Origin: Piscicola geometra
Taxonomy: Eukaryota; Annelida; Clitellata; Hirudinida; Piscicolidae
DNA: 64,000 bases
NCBI GenBank assembly: GCA_943735955.1
Contig: OX030965.1
Span: 3,759,937 to 3,823,936 of the forward strand
Direction of reading: 5' to 3'
Part shown: positions 28,201 through 63,856 of the stretch, in pieces
Position numbering within the stretch: position 1 is the stretch's first letter
Layout of the letters: the number at the start of each line of letters is the position of its first letter
The notes under the pieces: model-generated
Databases searched by the model: none
What the model was told of the DNA's origin: nothing
What the model saw: only the letters and a program-made list of their open reading frames with translations
Made by a program: the position numbers and the translations under genes

Positions 28201-30800
28201 GGAAAGTTGAACCAAGGCGGCTTTGGCTCGTATACCGCTTCGTGCAGTGGGTCTTCTGGTAGAAGTGCCTTTGCTTGGTGAAGGAATTTGGCCCTCCAGC
28301 TGTTTTGTTTCAGCTTCTTGGTGACATGTTTAGCCCTTGCACTGCATGCATTGGATTGGTAAGGTGCCTCTCCTGATGGTTGTTGTTGTTGTTGCTGGTG
28401 TTGTTTTTGTTGTTATAGTGAGTTGCATCAACGACACAGGTGAGACAGGCGACTTGAAGCTCGACAACTCGCACAACAACTTCGAACGCGCTAAAGTGGA
28501 CGTCTTCAAGGTGAATCAGTTTGGGACATAATTTAATCCTTCTTATAATTAATTAATTGTAAAATTATGGAAATAATTAGATGATTAGAGAACAGATGAA
28601 TGAGTGATTGAGCACTCAGGTGGAAGGAAGGGATGTGGGCAGGCTGAAGAAGGTGGTGATCAGACACGACAATAGTGGTCTCATGCCAGCCTGGTTCCTG
28701 CACAAGGTGCCTTCCTGCACTCATCCCTTCTCCATCCATCCATCCCTACAATCATCCCTCCTCCATCTATCTTTGCACTCATCCCTCCTCCATCCATCTC
28801 TCCACTCATCCCTCCTCCATCCATCTTTTCTCTTTCCATCTAACAACAATTTTCCTTCAATTTTTTCTTCCGCATCAACTTTAAATTCTTCAAAGACCAA
28901 CTCACTTCAAATCTATTGCTGTTGAACCAACTTCAACGAAAAATCAGTTTAACCACATATCCACTCCTCCCTTCCACCCCTTACCACAGGTGGTACTAAC
29001 CAAGAGAACAAAGTCAGGCAGGCATGGACAAAGCCACGATGAAGCTTACACAGTGCTTGTCGATGAGTGGCTGGACAAGGAAAAAAACGACGCGAAAATC
29101 GAGAAAGTTTTGAAAAAGAATAAAGCGCCAAATCAAGAAGATGATTACCGTGACTATCACGATGATGATGGAAAATACTCAAAGTATAGGAGAAATAGTA
29201 GAAGATCGGTAGATGTGAGAAGAAGTGGTAGAAAATACGGTGATGGTGATAGAGATGATGATGATGGTGATGATGATGATTATGATGGTGATTATAGAAG
29301 AGATAGTCGAAAATATAGGAACGATGATTATGGCAGATATGATGATGATGAATATGATGATGATGATGATGATGATAGAAAAGGTTTCGATAATGATAAA
29401 GTTGGTTATGATGAGTATAGAAGTAGTTATGATAATGATGATCGAGGTGATGGCGAAAGAAGAGTTGAACGTAATACCGGTTAGATATTATGTTGCATAT
29501 TTTATTAGTTTAAAAATAGAAATATTAAGATTTTTAAGACTTTAAAAACACGAAAAAACAAACTAAAATAGAGAATACACGTTCTGAAATTTAAAATAAG
29601 CATTACAACTACTAACTACACTGACCTCACTTCTACTATCATTACCATCAACAGTAAAACTATTTTTAACATCTAAACCACCCATCATCACCACTACCAC
29701 TGTCATTGTCATCATCATCACCATCAATATCACTATCTCATCATCATCATCACCATCATCATCATCACCATCATCATCACTATCCCATCATCATCATCAC
29801 CATCATCATCACTAATTCCAAATTTAGAATACACCATAGAGGTTCACACGGGCGATAAAACTGGCGCTGGAACAGATGCGAACGTCGCCATGGTGATATA
29901 TGGAGAGCTTGCAAGCACTGGTGAAGAGAACAATATTTATTTTGATAATTCATTAACTTTTTATGCACCTTTAAACCAATATAAAACAGATTTTATATAC
30001 ACTTTTTTTTAAACTTAACTTTTTTGTATTGTATTGTATTTACTAGTCTTAATATATATTGTATTATAGTCTATAATTTATAGATTATTTAATACTTGTA
30101 TCTTCATGTACTTTCCAATAGGCAAACAGCAATCAACTCCGAACAATCAACAACACACAAACCACTTTCAAAGCAACAACAACATCTATAATTGTCATCA
30201 AAAAAACCTAAAAGAAAAAAGCGACAAAAACAATCATTGTTGCAACAATTACCACAACAACAGGCAAGATAGAGCTGAGAGAGTCGAACAACGTCAACAA
30301 GTTTGAGAGGGGTAAAGTCGACGTTTTCAAAGTTGTGGAAACGGTCGTTGGTGCTGTGAGTGCTATAAAGTTGGTGGTGGTTTTTTAGGGGTAATCGTGG
30401 GGTAAGGGGGTGGGGTATGAAAATTTTTGAGATGAAAAGTACATTGTGTTGATAGAGAATAAGAATTTTTGTTGTTTTTATATAAAAAAGATTTTGGGAA
30501 AATTGTTCTACGTTGTCTACAACTTGAATAGATTTATACATATTTTGACTTTATTCACACAGACTAAGCCATGACAAGTCTGGAATAGGTTCAGATTGGT
30601 TGGTTGAGAAGGTGGTTATAAAGTACAACGCACAGATACAGAGAGACACAAACCGAAATACAAAGAGAAGTACAGACAGTAGAAAAGGATCACTACTAGG
30701 AGTAACAAGTCTGGAGTATATATTCGATGTGGTGGATGGCTGGTTGACTGATAAGAAGAACGAAATGGTTTTGAAGCCGACTAGAGTTATAAAGAAGTGA
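11929..30800 (+). CDS. LOXHD1: LOXHD1-like PLAT-repeat protein, seven PLAT repeats
   Basis: Twenty-nine exons join in phase to about 1456 residues: 11929-12643, 12906-12995, 13285-13400, 14042-14152, 16286-16453, 16602-16992, 17356-17563, 17746-17800, 18016-18079, 18266-18409, 18795-18933, 19086-19188, 19450-19564, 20238-20264, three cassettes (listed separately), 29828-29920, 30264-30369 and 30563-30800. An Asn-rich N-terminus (about 238 residues) precedes PLAT domains recognisable by the YxVxVxTGD...AGTDA pattern, xERxKVDxFK, xHDNxGxxxxWFLxK and a WL-containing last strand. PLAT domains bind lipids or proteins at membranes; LOXHD1 is needed in hair-cell stereocilia. It is shorter than human LOXHD1 (15 repeats). 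Start chosen at an ATG with A at -3 and G at +4. The first three exons and those at 17746, 18016 and 20238 are least certain. The last exon ends in a WLVEKVVIKYN-type strand, as in LOXHD1 C-termini. Confidence 0.8.
11980..12575 (+). repeat. Asn-rich low-complexity coding region (AAC/CAACAA repeats)
   Basis: Within the presumed first LOXHD1-like exon, repeated units such as AACAACTACAACAACACACA encode runs of Asn with Tyr, Thr and His. The sequence stays open for more than 230 codons and ends in the non-repetitive segment RELRVLRRTRSLSVMAFATQ. This suggests the exon is coding rather than a chance open frame. Confidence 0.6.
12661..12850. repeat. TTATATTATAC tandem repeat
   Basis: Imperfect tandem units TTATATTATAC (about 11 bp) fill the intron after the Asn-rich exon of the LOXHD1-like gene. 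Confidence 0.9.
13508..13849. repeat. 11-bp tandem satellite AATTGATCATG
   Basis: Roughly 31 copies of AATTGATCATG and AATTGGTCATG lie in the LOXHD1-like intron after the 13285-13400 exon. Most units carry the palindrome TGATCA. Variants (TTGGTC, TCATAA, TTTGTC, GTTCGT) become more common toward the 3' end. Confidence 0.95.
14438..16224 (+). mobile_element. piggyBac transposon with TTAA target duplication
   Basis: The ends are inverted CCCATTAACGCAT (14438-14450) and ATGCGTTAATGGG (16212-16224), both flanked by TTAA (14434-14437 and 16225-16228). This is the piggyBac signature. The interior holds a broken transposase gene and three copies of a near-palindrome TGTCCTTTTTTAAGGACA. The element lies in the LOXHD1-like intron between 14152 and 16286. 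Confidence 0.93.
14835..16050 (+). pseudogene. piggyBac transposase pseudogene (PGBD-type)
   Basis: Block 1 (14835-15116) contains LHEVISILEDDND, DEDSGPEDGEGTLDNLS and QLNAEAEI, the acidic N-terminal region. A frameshift near 15110 leads to block 2 (about 15120-15453) with MSPLTLVNLFLDVPVI and LMLSGYVPLANRRMYW. A second frameshift near 15430 leads to block 3 (15459-15959) with HLAIDESMVPYYGRHSSKQF and GKPIRFGYKVWCL, which include a catalytic aspartate region (AIDE). Part of the catalytic core after about 15830 is missing. A short Cys-rich tail (CKQCGKKVEKKCLECNVALH, near 15962-16020) remains. Two frameshifts and the internal loss make it inactive. Confidence 0.85.
16647..16900 (+). other. Low-complexity insertion inside PLAT repeat 1
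   Basis: Within exon 16602-16992 the conserved W-F-L-D-K-V-E-I strand is followed by about 85 residues rich in Asn, Asp and Tyr (for example NKNNNNNNYNSYHNKDNFNY). The fold then resumes with FVFLCRDWLS. PLAT domains normally have only a short turn here. The insertion stays in frame, so it was retained as protein. Confidence 0.65.
16993..17165. repeat. G-rich GTGGGTGGTTGGGGGAGGGG array
   Basis: Tandem G-rich units start at the donor site of the 16602-16992 exon. The sense strand, and hence the nascent RNA, could form G-quadruplexes. The exact donor among several GTGGGT options is uncertain. Confidence 0.85.
20390..20715. repeat. 30-31-bp minisatellite (GGATATCTCATGCATATTAA-type)
   Basis: About ten units built on TATCTCATGCATATTAATTT lie just upstream of the first PLAT cassette. 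The last units change to TGAGATGAATAGGTATCTCA. Short pieces of the same unit precede cassettes B (about 23820-23845) and C (about 25048-25100), so the repeat was part of the duplicated segment. Confidence 0.88.
20831..21061 (-). mobile_element. Non-LTR retrotransposon fragment (RT-to-RNase H linker region)
   Basis: This segment matches 26060-26290 of the larger retrotransposon copy at near identity, including protein text such as REDSRGALAQITGNEAIREP and PKPWEETLALQLCSELSGGA on the minus strand. It ends directly in TTG-repeat sequence. It lies in intron 1 of PLAT cassette A. Confidence 0.85.
22089..22150 (-). repeat. Dispersed repeat 3' tail, inverted copy
   Basis: The reverse complement resembles 9367-9422 (GAATTTGAGGGAAGAGCATT, then ATAGAAATTGATTTGATTG with GATT repeats). 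It lies in the expanded intron 2 of cassette A. Confidence 0.5.
22324..22600. repeat. Direct tandem duplication of about 137 bp
   Basis: Two adjacent copies (about 22324-22460 and 22461-22600) share CAGTCATGTGT, GACAGTCTGTCCTTCATCTG / AACAGTCTGTCCTTCATCTG, TTGTGAAGTA and TGGCACTTCTTC, with scattered substitutions. There is no coding match. It is intronic in cassette A. Confidence 0.85.
23855..24879 (+). repeat. PLAT cassette B (four exons) of the LOXHD1-like gene
   Basis: The exons are 23855-23944, 24069-24139, 24278-24364 and 24753-24879, the same lengths as cassette A. Exon 1 is identical to A over 90 bases and exon 2 differs at one base. Intron 1 holds only a (TTG)n tract (about 23955-24040) and no retrotransposon. 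Introns 2-4 share extended sequence with A, for example TTAGTGTTTGAAGAGATTAT before exon 3. Confidence 0.87.
24401..24620. repeat. 100-bp tandem duplication in cassette B intron 3
   Basis: The block starting CGCACTCATCCCTCCACTAT at 24401 repeats at 24501 with apparently identical sequence. A third partial copy starts at 24601. All are made of ATCC-rich motifs. Confidence 0.88.
25290..27209 (-). mobile_element. Non-LTR retrotransposon, 5'-truncated, RT and RNase H
   Basis: On the minus strand, 27209-26915 encodes part of a reverse transcriptase with QGLLQGAVLSPNLFLLYTSD and YADDI. A frameshift follows, then the thumb region (VEAWTRANKMELNVDKSE, CRFLGVTIDNGLNFGKHVQ). RNase H (26439-25597) has its acidic set in YTDGS, AELRAIS, FTDSKGS and GNEAADKAA. 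The 3' end (about 25460-25290) repeats the C-terminus of the neighbouring copy (CKTAQETT). It abuts (TTG)n at 25213-25285, so the element's 3' tail reads (CAA)n. RNase H after RT suggests an I/R1-like clade. It is intronic in cassette C. Confidence 0.85.
27296..28370 (-). mobile_element. Second 5'-truncated non-LTR retrotransposon copy (RNase H and C-terminus)
   Basis: The minus strand from about 28130 shows ADFTIYTDGS, then after a frameshift an open stretch to 27296 with MDTERIAVEEALHWLSE, VLFIWVPNHC and CRIGLSQKDLCRLCKTAQET. These are RNase H plus a Cys-containing tail. It shares its 3' end with the adjacent copy but differs upstream, so it is a related subfamily member. It is flanked at low coordinates by (TTG)n (27209-27294). 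Confidence 0.8.
29235..29450 (+). repeat. (GAT)n coding microsatellite, Asp-rich linker
   Basis: GATGATGATGATGA-type repeats inside exon 28990-29479 encode long Asp runs with Arg and Tyr between PLAT repeats 6 and 7. The matching (ATC)n tracts at 29700-29815 lie in the following intron in inverted orientation. Confidence 0.85.
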
Positions 30801-31013
30801 TGAGGGTGATGTTTGTGGTAGTGATGATAATGAAGGTTTTAATAACTTTAATAACGATAATAATGAAGATTTCAATTGTTATATTGATGATGCTAGCGGG
30901 TTTGACAATGAATAATTTTTCAAAACTTTTTTTCGATTTTTTCGAGCAAAAAAGATAGTTTATTAGTAGATGCAACAGCTGATTTTTTCTGTCTTTAAAA
31001 GTTGTAATGGAAA

Positions 31014-31019
31014 AATAAA
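31014..31019 (+). promoter_or_regulatory. Possible polyadenylation signal, LOXHD1-like gene
   Basis: AATAAA lies 214 bases after the stop codon, in the 490-base gap before BCKDHB. Only the motif supports it. Confidence 0.3.
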
Positions 31020-31292
31020 TAAATTTAAAAACAATATATCAATAATGAAAAATTTATTTCTATGTATTCAAAATAACTTAAAATAAAAATGTGTTGACTG
31101 TTAAAGTTTTACTGTTAAACACACCATTTAAAAGTATATGTGGAAATAGATTTATTTGAGTCCTAAATGTATGAAAATTTGATTTTAAATTCTTTTTAAC
31201 ATTCATATATCTTTAAGATTTGTAAAAAAATATATAAACTACATTTTCTTAGATTGTCATTAGCTATAACTAGTTTTTCCAAACGCCTAGAC

Positions 31293-34200
31293 ATGTTCTC
31301 AAAGGTGTCAGCTTCCTTCTTTTCAAAATTTAACAGTCTTCCGTTAAAATCTTTTAAGAACAATTTAGCTTCAAAAAGAAATGCTGCTACGTTTACCTAC
31401 GTGCCCACAGAGGCCTCTAGTGAAGCAGGCTGGTGCATTTGGAGTCCCAATTTTTAAGGATAATAATAATATTATTATTATTTATTAATTAATTTTATTA
31501 TCTTTAGGAGAAACTAAAAAGATGAATTTGTGTCAAGCTCTTCAGAACTCGATGGACATTGCCATGCAAGAAGATCCCACCACCAGTTTGTATCTGAGAA
31601 CATTCACTGTTACTTTTGCAGCAGTAACCCTAACACTTAAAATAATACTTGGAAAGCAGTGACTGTAACAGTAACATTTATAAGTTTGTAACAGTAACAG
31701 TTATAAATTTGTAATAATTAAAATTAGACAATTGTTAATGTTGTTACTTACGCTGTTGAATGAATTAAGCATGTTTTTATTAGTTACAGAACATTTTTCT
31801 AGCTAGAAGAATATATAATAAAATTTTAATTTCAAAATTCTTTAAATCTTTAAATTTTAAGTTCAAACATTTTTTAATTACACATTTTAATTTGAAAATT
31901 CCTAAAATCTTCCAACAGTAGTTTTTGGAGAAGACATAGCTTTTGGAGGGGTTTTCAGGTGCACTGTTGGTTTGAGAGAGAAGTATGGAGAAGATAGGTT
32001 AGTCATGAAATGATGATATAGATGATGATGATGATGATGATGATGATGACAATGATGAACAGGACGATAACAAAAATACTAATACTGATTATTTTTCTCC
32101 CCATTTCATCGTCACCAGGGTCTTCAACACACCGCTGTGTGAGCAGGGCATCGCAGGCTTCGGCATCGGGGCAGCCATGGCGGGCTCAAGAGTGGTCGCA
32201 GAGATACAGTTCGCAGACTACATTTTCCCGGCGTTTGATCAGGTGGGTGCAGGGTGGGGTAGGTTGGTGTTTCTGGAAGATTATTCGGTGGGTGGTTGAT
32301 GTCTAACTGGGTGCAGAGAGAGTGGATTTATTGGTATTTATAACTCGAAATTATTTAGCTCTTCTCAAAATTTAATAAAAAAATCTTTAAAATTTCAACC
32401 ATTAAACCATTGTTATCAATATCTGCATCATCATCATCGTCATCTCCACCACCACTATCATCATCTTCTTTGTCACCATTCTCATCATCATCATCATTAC
32501 CTTCTTCACGACCACCATAATCACATTCCTCCACCACCACAAACACCACCACCACTACCATACACACGTATCAGATAGTGAACGAAGCGGCCAAGTATCG
32601 GTACCGGTCAGGGGACCAATTCGACTGTGGGCGCCTCACCTTCAGGGCTCCCTGTGGTGCGGTTGGCCACGGGGCCCTCTACCACTCTCAAAGCCCCGAA
32701 GCCTACTTTGCCCATACCCCTGGTCTAAAAGTTCGTATGGTTTGGGGAGGGGGAGTGGTTCGTTAGGGTGTGCCATAGGGGGGCTTGTGTTTGTGTGTCT
32801 TAGATAAAAGACAATAAGAATTTTTTTCCATAATGTTTTGGTAATAGCATCATCATCAGTATCATAAATAATGATTCAAAATCATCATTATCATCATAAT
32901 TATAATAATCATAAATCATCATTAACTGGTTGCTTGATTGATTTATGGATTGCTTACTTAATTGATTGATTGCTTATCTCATTAAACACCATCATATTCC
33001 CATGCGCCATCACCATCACTGCTAGGTTGTAGTACCCAGGGGCCCGTTGGAGGCGAAAGGACTTCTCCTCTCCTGCATCGAAGATCACAACCCATGCATC
33101 TTCCTGGAGCCGAAGATTCTGTACCGCAGTGCTGTCGAAATGGTGCCGGAGGGCAAGTACAAAATTCCTCTGTCTACAGCCGATGTCATTAAAAAAGGTG
33201 TCTGGGTTTGTGGTTATGGAGGGGAAGGAGGGTAGGGAGGTAGTGGGGAGTGTTGGATGATGGAGAGGGGAGGTTGGATGGGATAGGGTGATTGGGAGAG
33301 GCGGTTGGGCTGAGAGGCTAAAGGGTAGGATAGAATTTTGGGATTGGGATGCTGTTTTAATCTTTTCACCTCGATATTTTTTGGTACCCTGTCATTGCAA
33401 CCTCCATTTTCTACACCACCACCACCCACCCTCAAGGCAAGGATGTGACTGTGATAGGCTGGGGCACACAGGTGCATGTACTGCATGAAGTGGTTCAGAT
33501 GGCAGAGAAAAAGTTTAAAGTAATTTTTTTTCGTCTTTTAGAAACTTTTTGAATTTAATTTGTATTATTTATTCAATTAATTTAATTTACAAATCTTGTT
33601 TTATCATCTTATCATTATCTTCATCATCACTATTATCATATCACCATCATCAGCATCATCATCATCGTCATCATCATCATAATCACAGATATCATGTGAA
33701 CTGATAGATCTGAGGACGATTCTGCCATGGGACGTTGATACAGTCGCCAAGGTTCTCTTTGAAATGATATCCATTTCTTGAAATTACATTTAAAATAAAA
33801 ATATTTCATTTTTTATTCAATTATATTAAATAATATTTTTATTTATACTTTCATCATATAAATAACTAATATTTTTTTTAATTGTATTATGTAATAATTC
33901 AGCACTGTGTAGTCTATTCACATGACACTACTTCACTTATATTTTTTTATAACTATTTCATTTCCAACTAATATATAATGTACCTTATCTCGCCCATCCC
34001 TAGTCCGTTTGCAAGACAGGTCGTCTGGTTATCGCCCACGAAGCGCCAATCACTGGAGGTTTTGCCGCTGAGATCGCTTCCACCATACAGGTTCTGGTGC
34101 TTTTTGCATTAAACAATCAATTGAAAGTAATTATCACTCGCTCAGGTTCTGTTGACTCTTTTATCTTCTTTTTTCCAATTGTTTTTTTTTCTTTTATTTA

Positions 34201-34798
34201 CTCATTCAATCTATTGGTTGTTTTGTTATCTTTTCCATGCGGCCATCAACCCACTTATTCATCTATACATCAACTCATTCACTCATCTTTCTATCCCTCC
34301 ATACATCTATCTATTTGTTTATCAAACCACCCATGCATCCATCTTTCAACCAGCCCACCAATCTATCCATCTTTCAACCAGCCCACCAATCTATCTATCT
34401 TTCAACCAGCCCACCAATCTATCCATCTTTCAACCAGCCCACCAATCTATCCATCTTTCAACTAGCCCACCAATCTATCCATCTTTCAACCAGCCCACCA
34501 ATCTATCCATCTTTCAACCAGCCCACCAATCTATCCATCTTTCAACCAGCCCACCAATCTATCCATCTATCAACCCACCCATCAATCCATCCATCCATCA
34601 ACTCACCCATCAATCCATGCATCCATCTATCAATCCACCCATCAATCCATGCATCAGGCCGAGTGTTTCTTGAACCTGGAGTCTCCGATCGAACGGGTGT
34701 GTGGTTACGACACTCCCTTTCCACACGTCTTCGAGCCCTTCTACATGCCAGACAAGTGGAGGTGTCTGGACGCCATTAAAAGAGTAGTTGATTACTGA
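31293..34798 (+). CDS. BCKDHB: Branched-chain 2-oxoacid dehydrogenase E1 subunit beta, mitochondrial
   Basis: Ten exons join in phase to 369 residues (human 392): 31293-31419, 31508-31585, 31919-31997, 32119-32242, 32575-32730, 33026-33197, 33437-33519, 33689-33751, 34004-34090 and 34658-34798. The N-terminus [20 protein letters not shown] is rich in Ser, Lys and Phe without acidic residues, as in mitochondrial presequences. Family signatures run throughout: [95 protein letters not shown] and [20 protein letters not shown]. With E1 alpha it forms the thiamine-diphosphate-dependent decarboxylase of leucine, isoleucine and valine catabolism. No break was seen. The exon 1 donor was chosen by phase. 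Confidence 0.96.
34350..34570. repeat. 28-bp minisatellite in BCKDHB intron 9
   Basis: About eight tandem copies of CACCAATCTATCCATCTTTC followed by AACCAGCC (28 bp) are nearly identical. They then grade into CCATCCATCAATC-type repeats up to the acceptor of exon 10 at 34657. Confidence 0.93.
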
Positions 34799-34859
34799 GA
34801 GTGTACTGATGTGTCTTATTTATTTTACTTATAGTAGCGGTATTTAGAAGTTGCTTTTT

Positions 34860-34995
34860 ATTTTTACTACTACTTCAACTACTTTTACTACTACTACTAC
34901 TTCTACTACTACTTCTACTACTACTACTACTACTACTACTCCTACTACTACTATTTTTTATTATTAGTAGTATTAGTATTAGTATTAGTTTTATT
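34860..34995. repeat. (CTA)n microsatellite
   Basis: TACTACTTCTACTACTACTAC-type repeats lie in the BCKDHB 3' flank, followed by TAGTATTAGTATTAG, a complementary-looking tail. Confidence 0.88.
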
Positions 34996-35011
34996 GGCAG
35001 TCATATTTTTG

Positions 35012-35017
35012 AATAAA
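35012..35017 (+). promoter_or_regulatory. Possible polyadenylation signal, BCKDHB
   Basis: AATAAA lies 214 bases after the BCKDHB stop. The rest of 34999-36506 is AT-rich and shows no recognisable gene, RNA or element. It should contain the ATP8A-like promoter and first exon, which I could not place. Confidence 0.3.
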
Positions 35018-36506
35018 TGAGATCACTTATCTAGAATAATATTCAATTTCGAATTGAATATATGAAGGCAATTAATGACACTTGAAAATGTTAAAACAAT
35101 ATGATTTTATTGATCCATTGAAAATAAACATTTACAATGAGTCAAACATTCAACAACTTTATTTTTCCGATTTCTAACCGCCGATTATATTTTTTTCGAT
35201 TTTCGATTCAGACTTTATTATTTTTTTGAGATTGAGAATATATATCTTAATAGGAAAGTAGGCTATAGAAAGTTGATTGTTAATGTACATTTGAAGTGAT
35301 GGTTGTTACTATCTATTACAGCAACTGAAAGCTATCAAAAGAAATGTTAACTTTGTAAATGAATTTTAAGATCTTCTACTGCCTAAAGTTTAAGCCTAAA
35401 GAGTTTTGTGGTCAAAAGTAGGAGGTTGAATAAGTTTGTTAATAGAATCTTAAACTCGTCTATTAATTATCAAACGTTGTGATTTAATTAAATCGTTATT
35501 AGTTTGGGTGCTATTTAAATATTCTTTTAACAGCTACACTAGCTACAGCATCTTATAGAAGGGTTTGTGCCGTTAATGACGTATTTATCAATAACTCAAC
35601 ATTATTAACATCTTTTTATTTTTATTAAATAAAATCCATTAAAACATCTGTGATCTTTTTGTTTATTGAAGCGATGTTTTTGCACAGAATTAGAGTAGTT
35701 ATTGATTAAAAGGTCTGTACGCACAGCCCTAAGCATAATGGTAGCACCATGATGTAAAGGGGCGTTACTAAAGAATACATTTTACGAATAAATTCCGTAA
35801 TGGTACATATTAAAATTCATGTAATTAAAATTCCATGAATAAGCGTATAAAATATATAAAAATTAACAAAAAATAGTTATAAATTATTTTTACAACAATT
35901 TAGAAATTAATTAAATATCTCCATTACTAATCGATAGAGCCCTTTAAATACCTAGTTACGGAACTATCAAATTGCATGAAAGTGTTTAAAAGAAAAGACT
36001 AATGAAAGCTTGCATATTCTTAGCTTTCATTAAATTCCATGGCCCTAGTGCCCCAAACGGGTCAGTTTTAGAATTATTTGCTTTTGGATAAAACCCAAAT
36101 CGTTTTTATTTTAATTTCAACATTTTTGTGCATTCAAAAGGCTACCATCTGTTGACAGTTATTAGCATAATGTGCAACTAATCTAATGCGGTCGCTTATA
36201 TATGCAGTTGTGTCTTGTCCATACTGCACTCTACCGAACTATATCTTGTAGGTTTCACACTGTGCCATCGATTTTGTCTTACCAAACTAGTTTTAATAAT
36301 CATAGAGAAATGTTAAACGCACTTGAAGAATAAGTTTCAAAACATTTCTTCATCTTCCTACTTCTATTAAAACCACAAATACCAATTCAAATAAAGCAAA
36401 CCCCCAAAAACATTCCAGCATTAACAACTTTCTCCAAAAACCAATTCAATCGATTCAAAAAACACACAATTTCTCTACATTCCAAAAACAACCCTTCCAC
36501 CACCAG

Positions 36507-56178
<19,672 letters not shown>

Positions 56179-56187
56179 AGAAATAAT

Positions 56188-56193
56188 AATAAA
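56188..56193 (+). promoter_or_regulatory. Possible polyadenylation signal, ATP8A-like gene
   Basis: AATAAA begins 10 bases after the stop. It sits in an AATAAT-rich tract, so the match could be chance. The interval 56200-57725 between the two convergent genes shows no gene or element beyond a short GT tract (about 56806-56818). Confidence 0.3.
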
Positions 56194-57725
56194 TGAAAAT
56201 CTATAATAATAATAATCAGAAAATAATCATAAAAACAATGAAAGACATATAAATATTTATATTTATTAACGTGAGGGAATGCTATCAGAGATCTTAAAAG
56301 ATGCTAATATATTTTCATCATACTCAAGTATTTTTGAGAAAAAAAATTGGGCACTACATAAATCGATCAAATCTTAAACAGGCTTTTTGGCTACACAGAC
56401 TAACGTCTGGCATTGTATATTTTCAGATGAATTTTGCGTTTAAGCGCTCTTTGTATTTTGGTGATTCCGCTGAAGTATTTTGTATTTTATAGTGGAGCGC
56501 TGCATAATTTTAAATGAAATTCATAATCTTGATGATGGGGAAGGCGATGATAATAGTTGATTATTGGTATATATTTCTTCAATTGATGTGTTCAGTGCAT
56601 TCATGTGCACATTGCATGTTGTGTACAGTGCATGACGACTACATAGTGCATTCTTGTGTGTACAAAATGCATGGTGTGCATGCAAGAAGGCACGTTCAAT
56701 CAATCCAAGTCAAAGTTTCTTGTATCTGCATCTCGTTTTTCTTTCCTTTTCATATACTTATTCAAGCTGCTGGTTAGTGTGATTGATAGTATGGGTCAGT
56801 ATGTGTGTGTGTGTGTGTATTAGGGTCTTTGTATCTCTGCGTATTGCTAAAAAGTGAGGTTGTGTGTGCTTGTAAATACGTGTATGTGTGCTTAAGCATG
56901 TGTGAATTTCATCAAAACGATATTTAACTTATTAACTCACTCGAGTTCACCTGTCCTGTTCTATTCCTTAACTTATTCATCAAATTTGATGTCAATGAAA
57001 CACTTTAATTTGCATACTCTTAACACCGATCTTTTATTAACATATTTTCATGATGATTTTAATATTCATGAGTTGATCTTTAGATAATTTCACTTGAATA
57101 TTCGGTTTGAAAAGGTGACTGGTATTAGCAATGATCAATGCTGAAATGAAAGCGCGTTCATGCTGCTTAATCGTAATACAGACAATAGTATTTCAGATAA
57201 GTCATTGTAACCATAGACTAGAGATAAAGCTACCATATTTTAAAAGTAATCCACTGTATTTGTAGGTATTGCAAAGCCAAACTAGCCGGCAACAAAAATA
57301 TGTATTACTCACCTTTACAACAAATCCAACACCATGTTATATTTTAATAGTTTCGAAACAATTAATATTTTACTATTTAAGCGTCTCACTCATTAAATAT
57401 CGGAAAATAAATTTGAATTCGAACATGGCGGAATCGAGCTGTAGGAATTTGAAGTCAAAGAATCTAAATATTCCCATTTCGTTAATTGTTGTGCGCTATT
57501 CGTGGGTTGAAAAGACATTGATAATTAAACATTTTACATGTTTTTTTTTTATAAAATACAATTTTCGAATTCATAAATGGCTAAAAATGATGTGGAAGTG
57601 GTTATTATAGCAAACTTATTAAAAATTTCCAAAAATTTTTAAATAGAAGCTAAAAATATTTACAACAAAATAACTATACAAGATGAAAAAAAAGAGATAT
57701 TTTCAAACACAATCTTGTTCATCAT

Positions 57726-63856
<6,131 letters not shown>

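Larger units (their letters stand above)
25112..28706 (+). repeat. PLAT cassette C (three duplicated exons) of the LOXHD1-like gene
   Basis: The exons are 25112-25201, 28440-28510 and 28620-28706, near-identical to A and B. The fourth exon of this repeat (28990-29479) is different. It starts VVLTKRTKSGRHGQSHDEAY, contains the DEWL strand and continues into about 110 Asp/Arg/Tyr-rich residues before PLAT repeat 7. Intron 1 is expanded to 3.2 kb by two retrotransposon copies. Confidence 0.85.

Noticed and set aside
56300..56780. Short frames between ATP8A-like and ATAD5
   Set aside because: No similarity to known families, no splice context and AT-rich composition; consistent with intergenic sequence.
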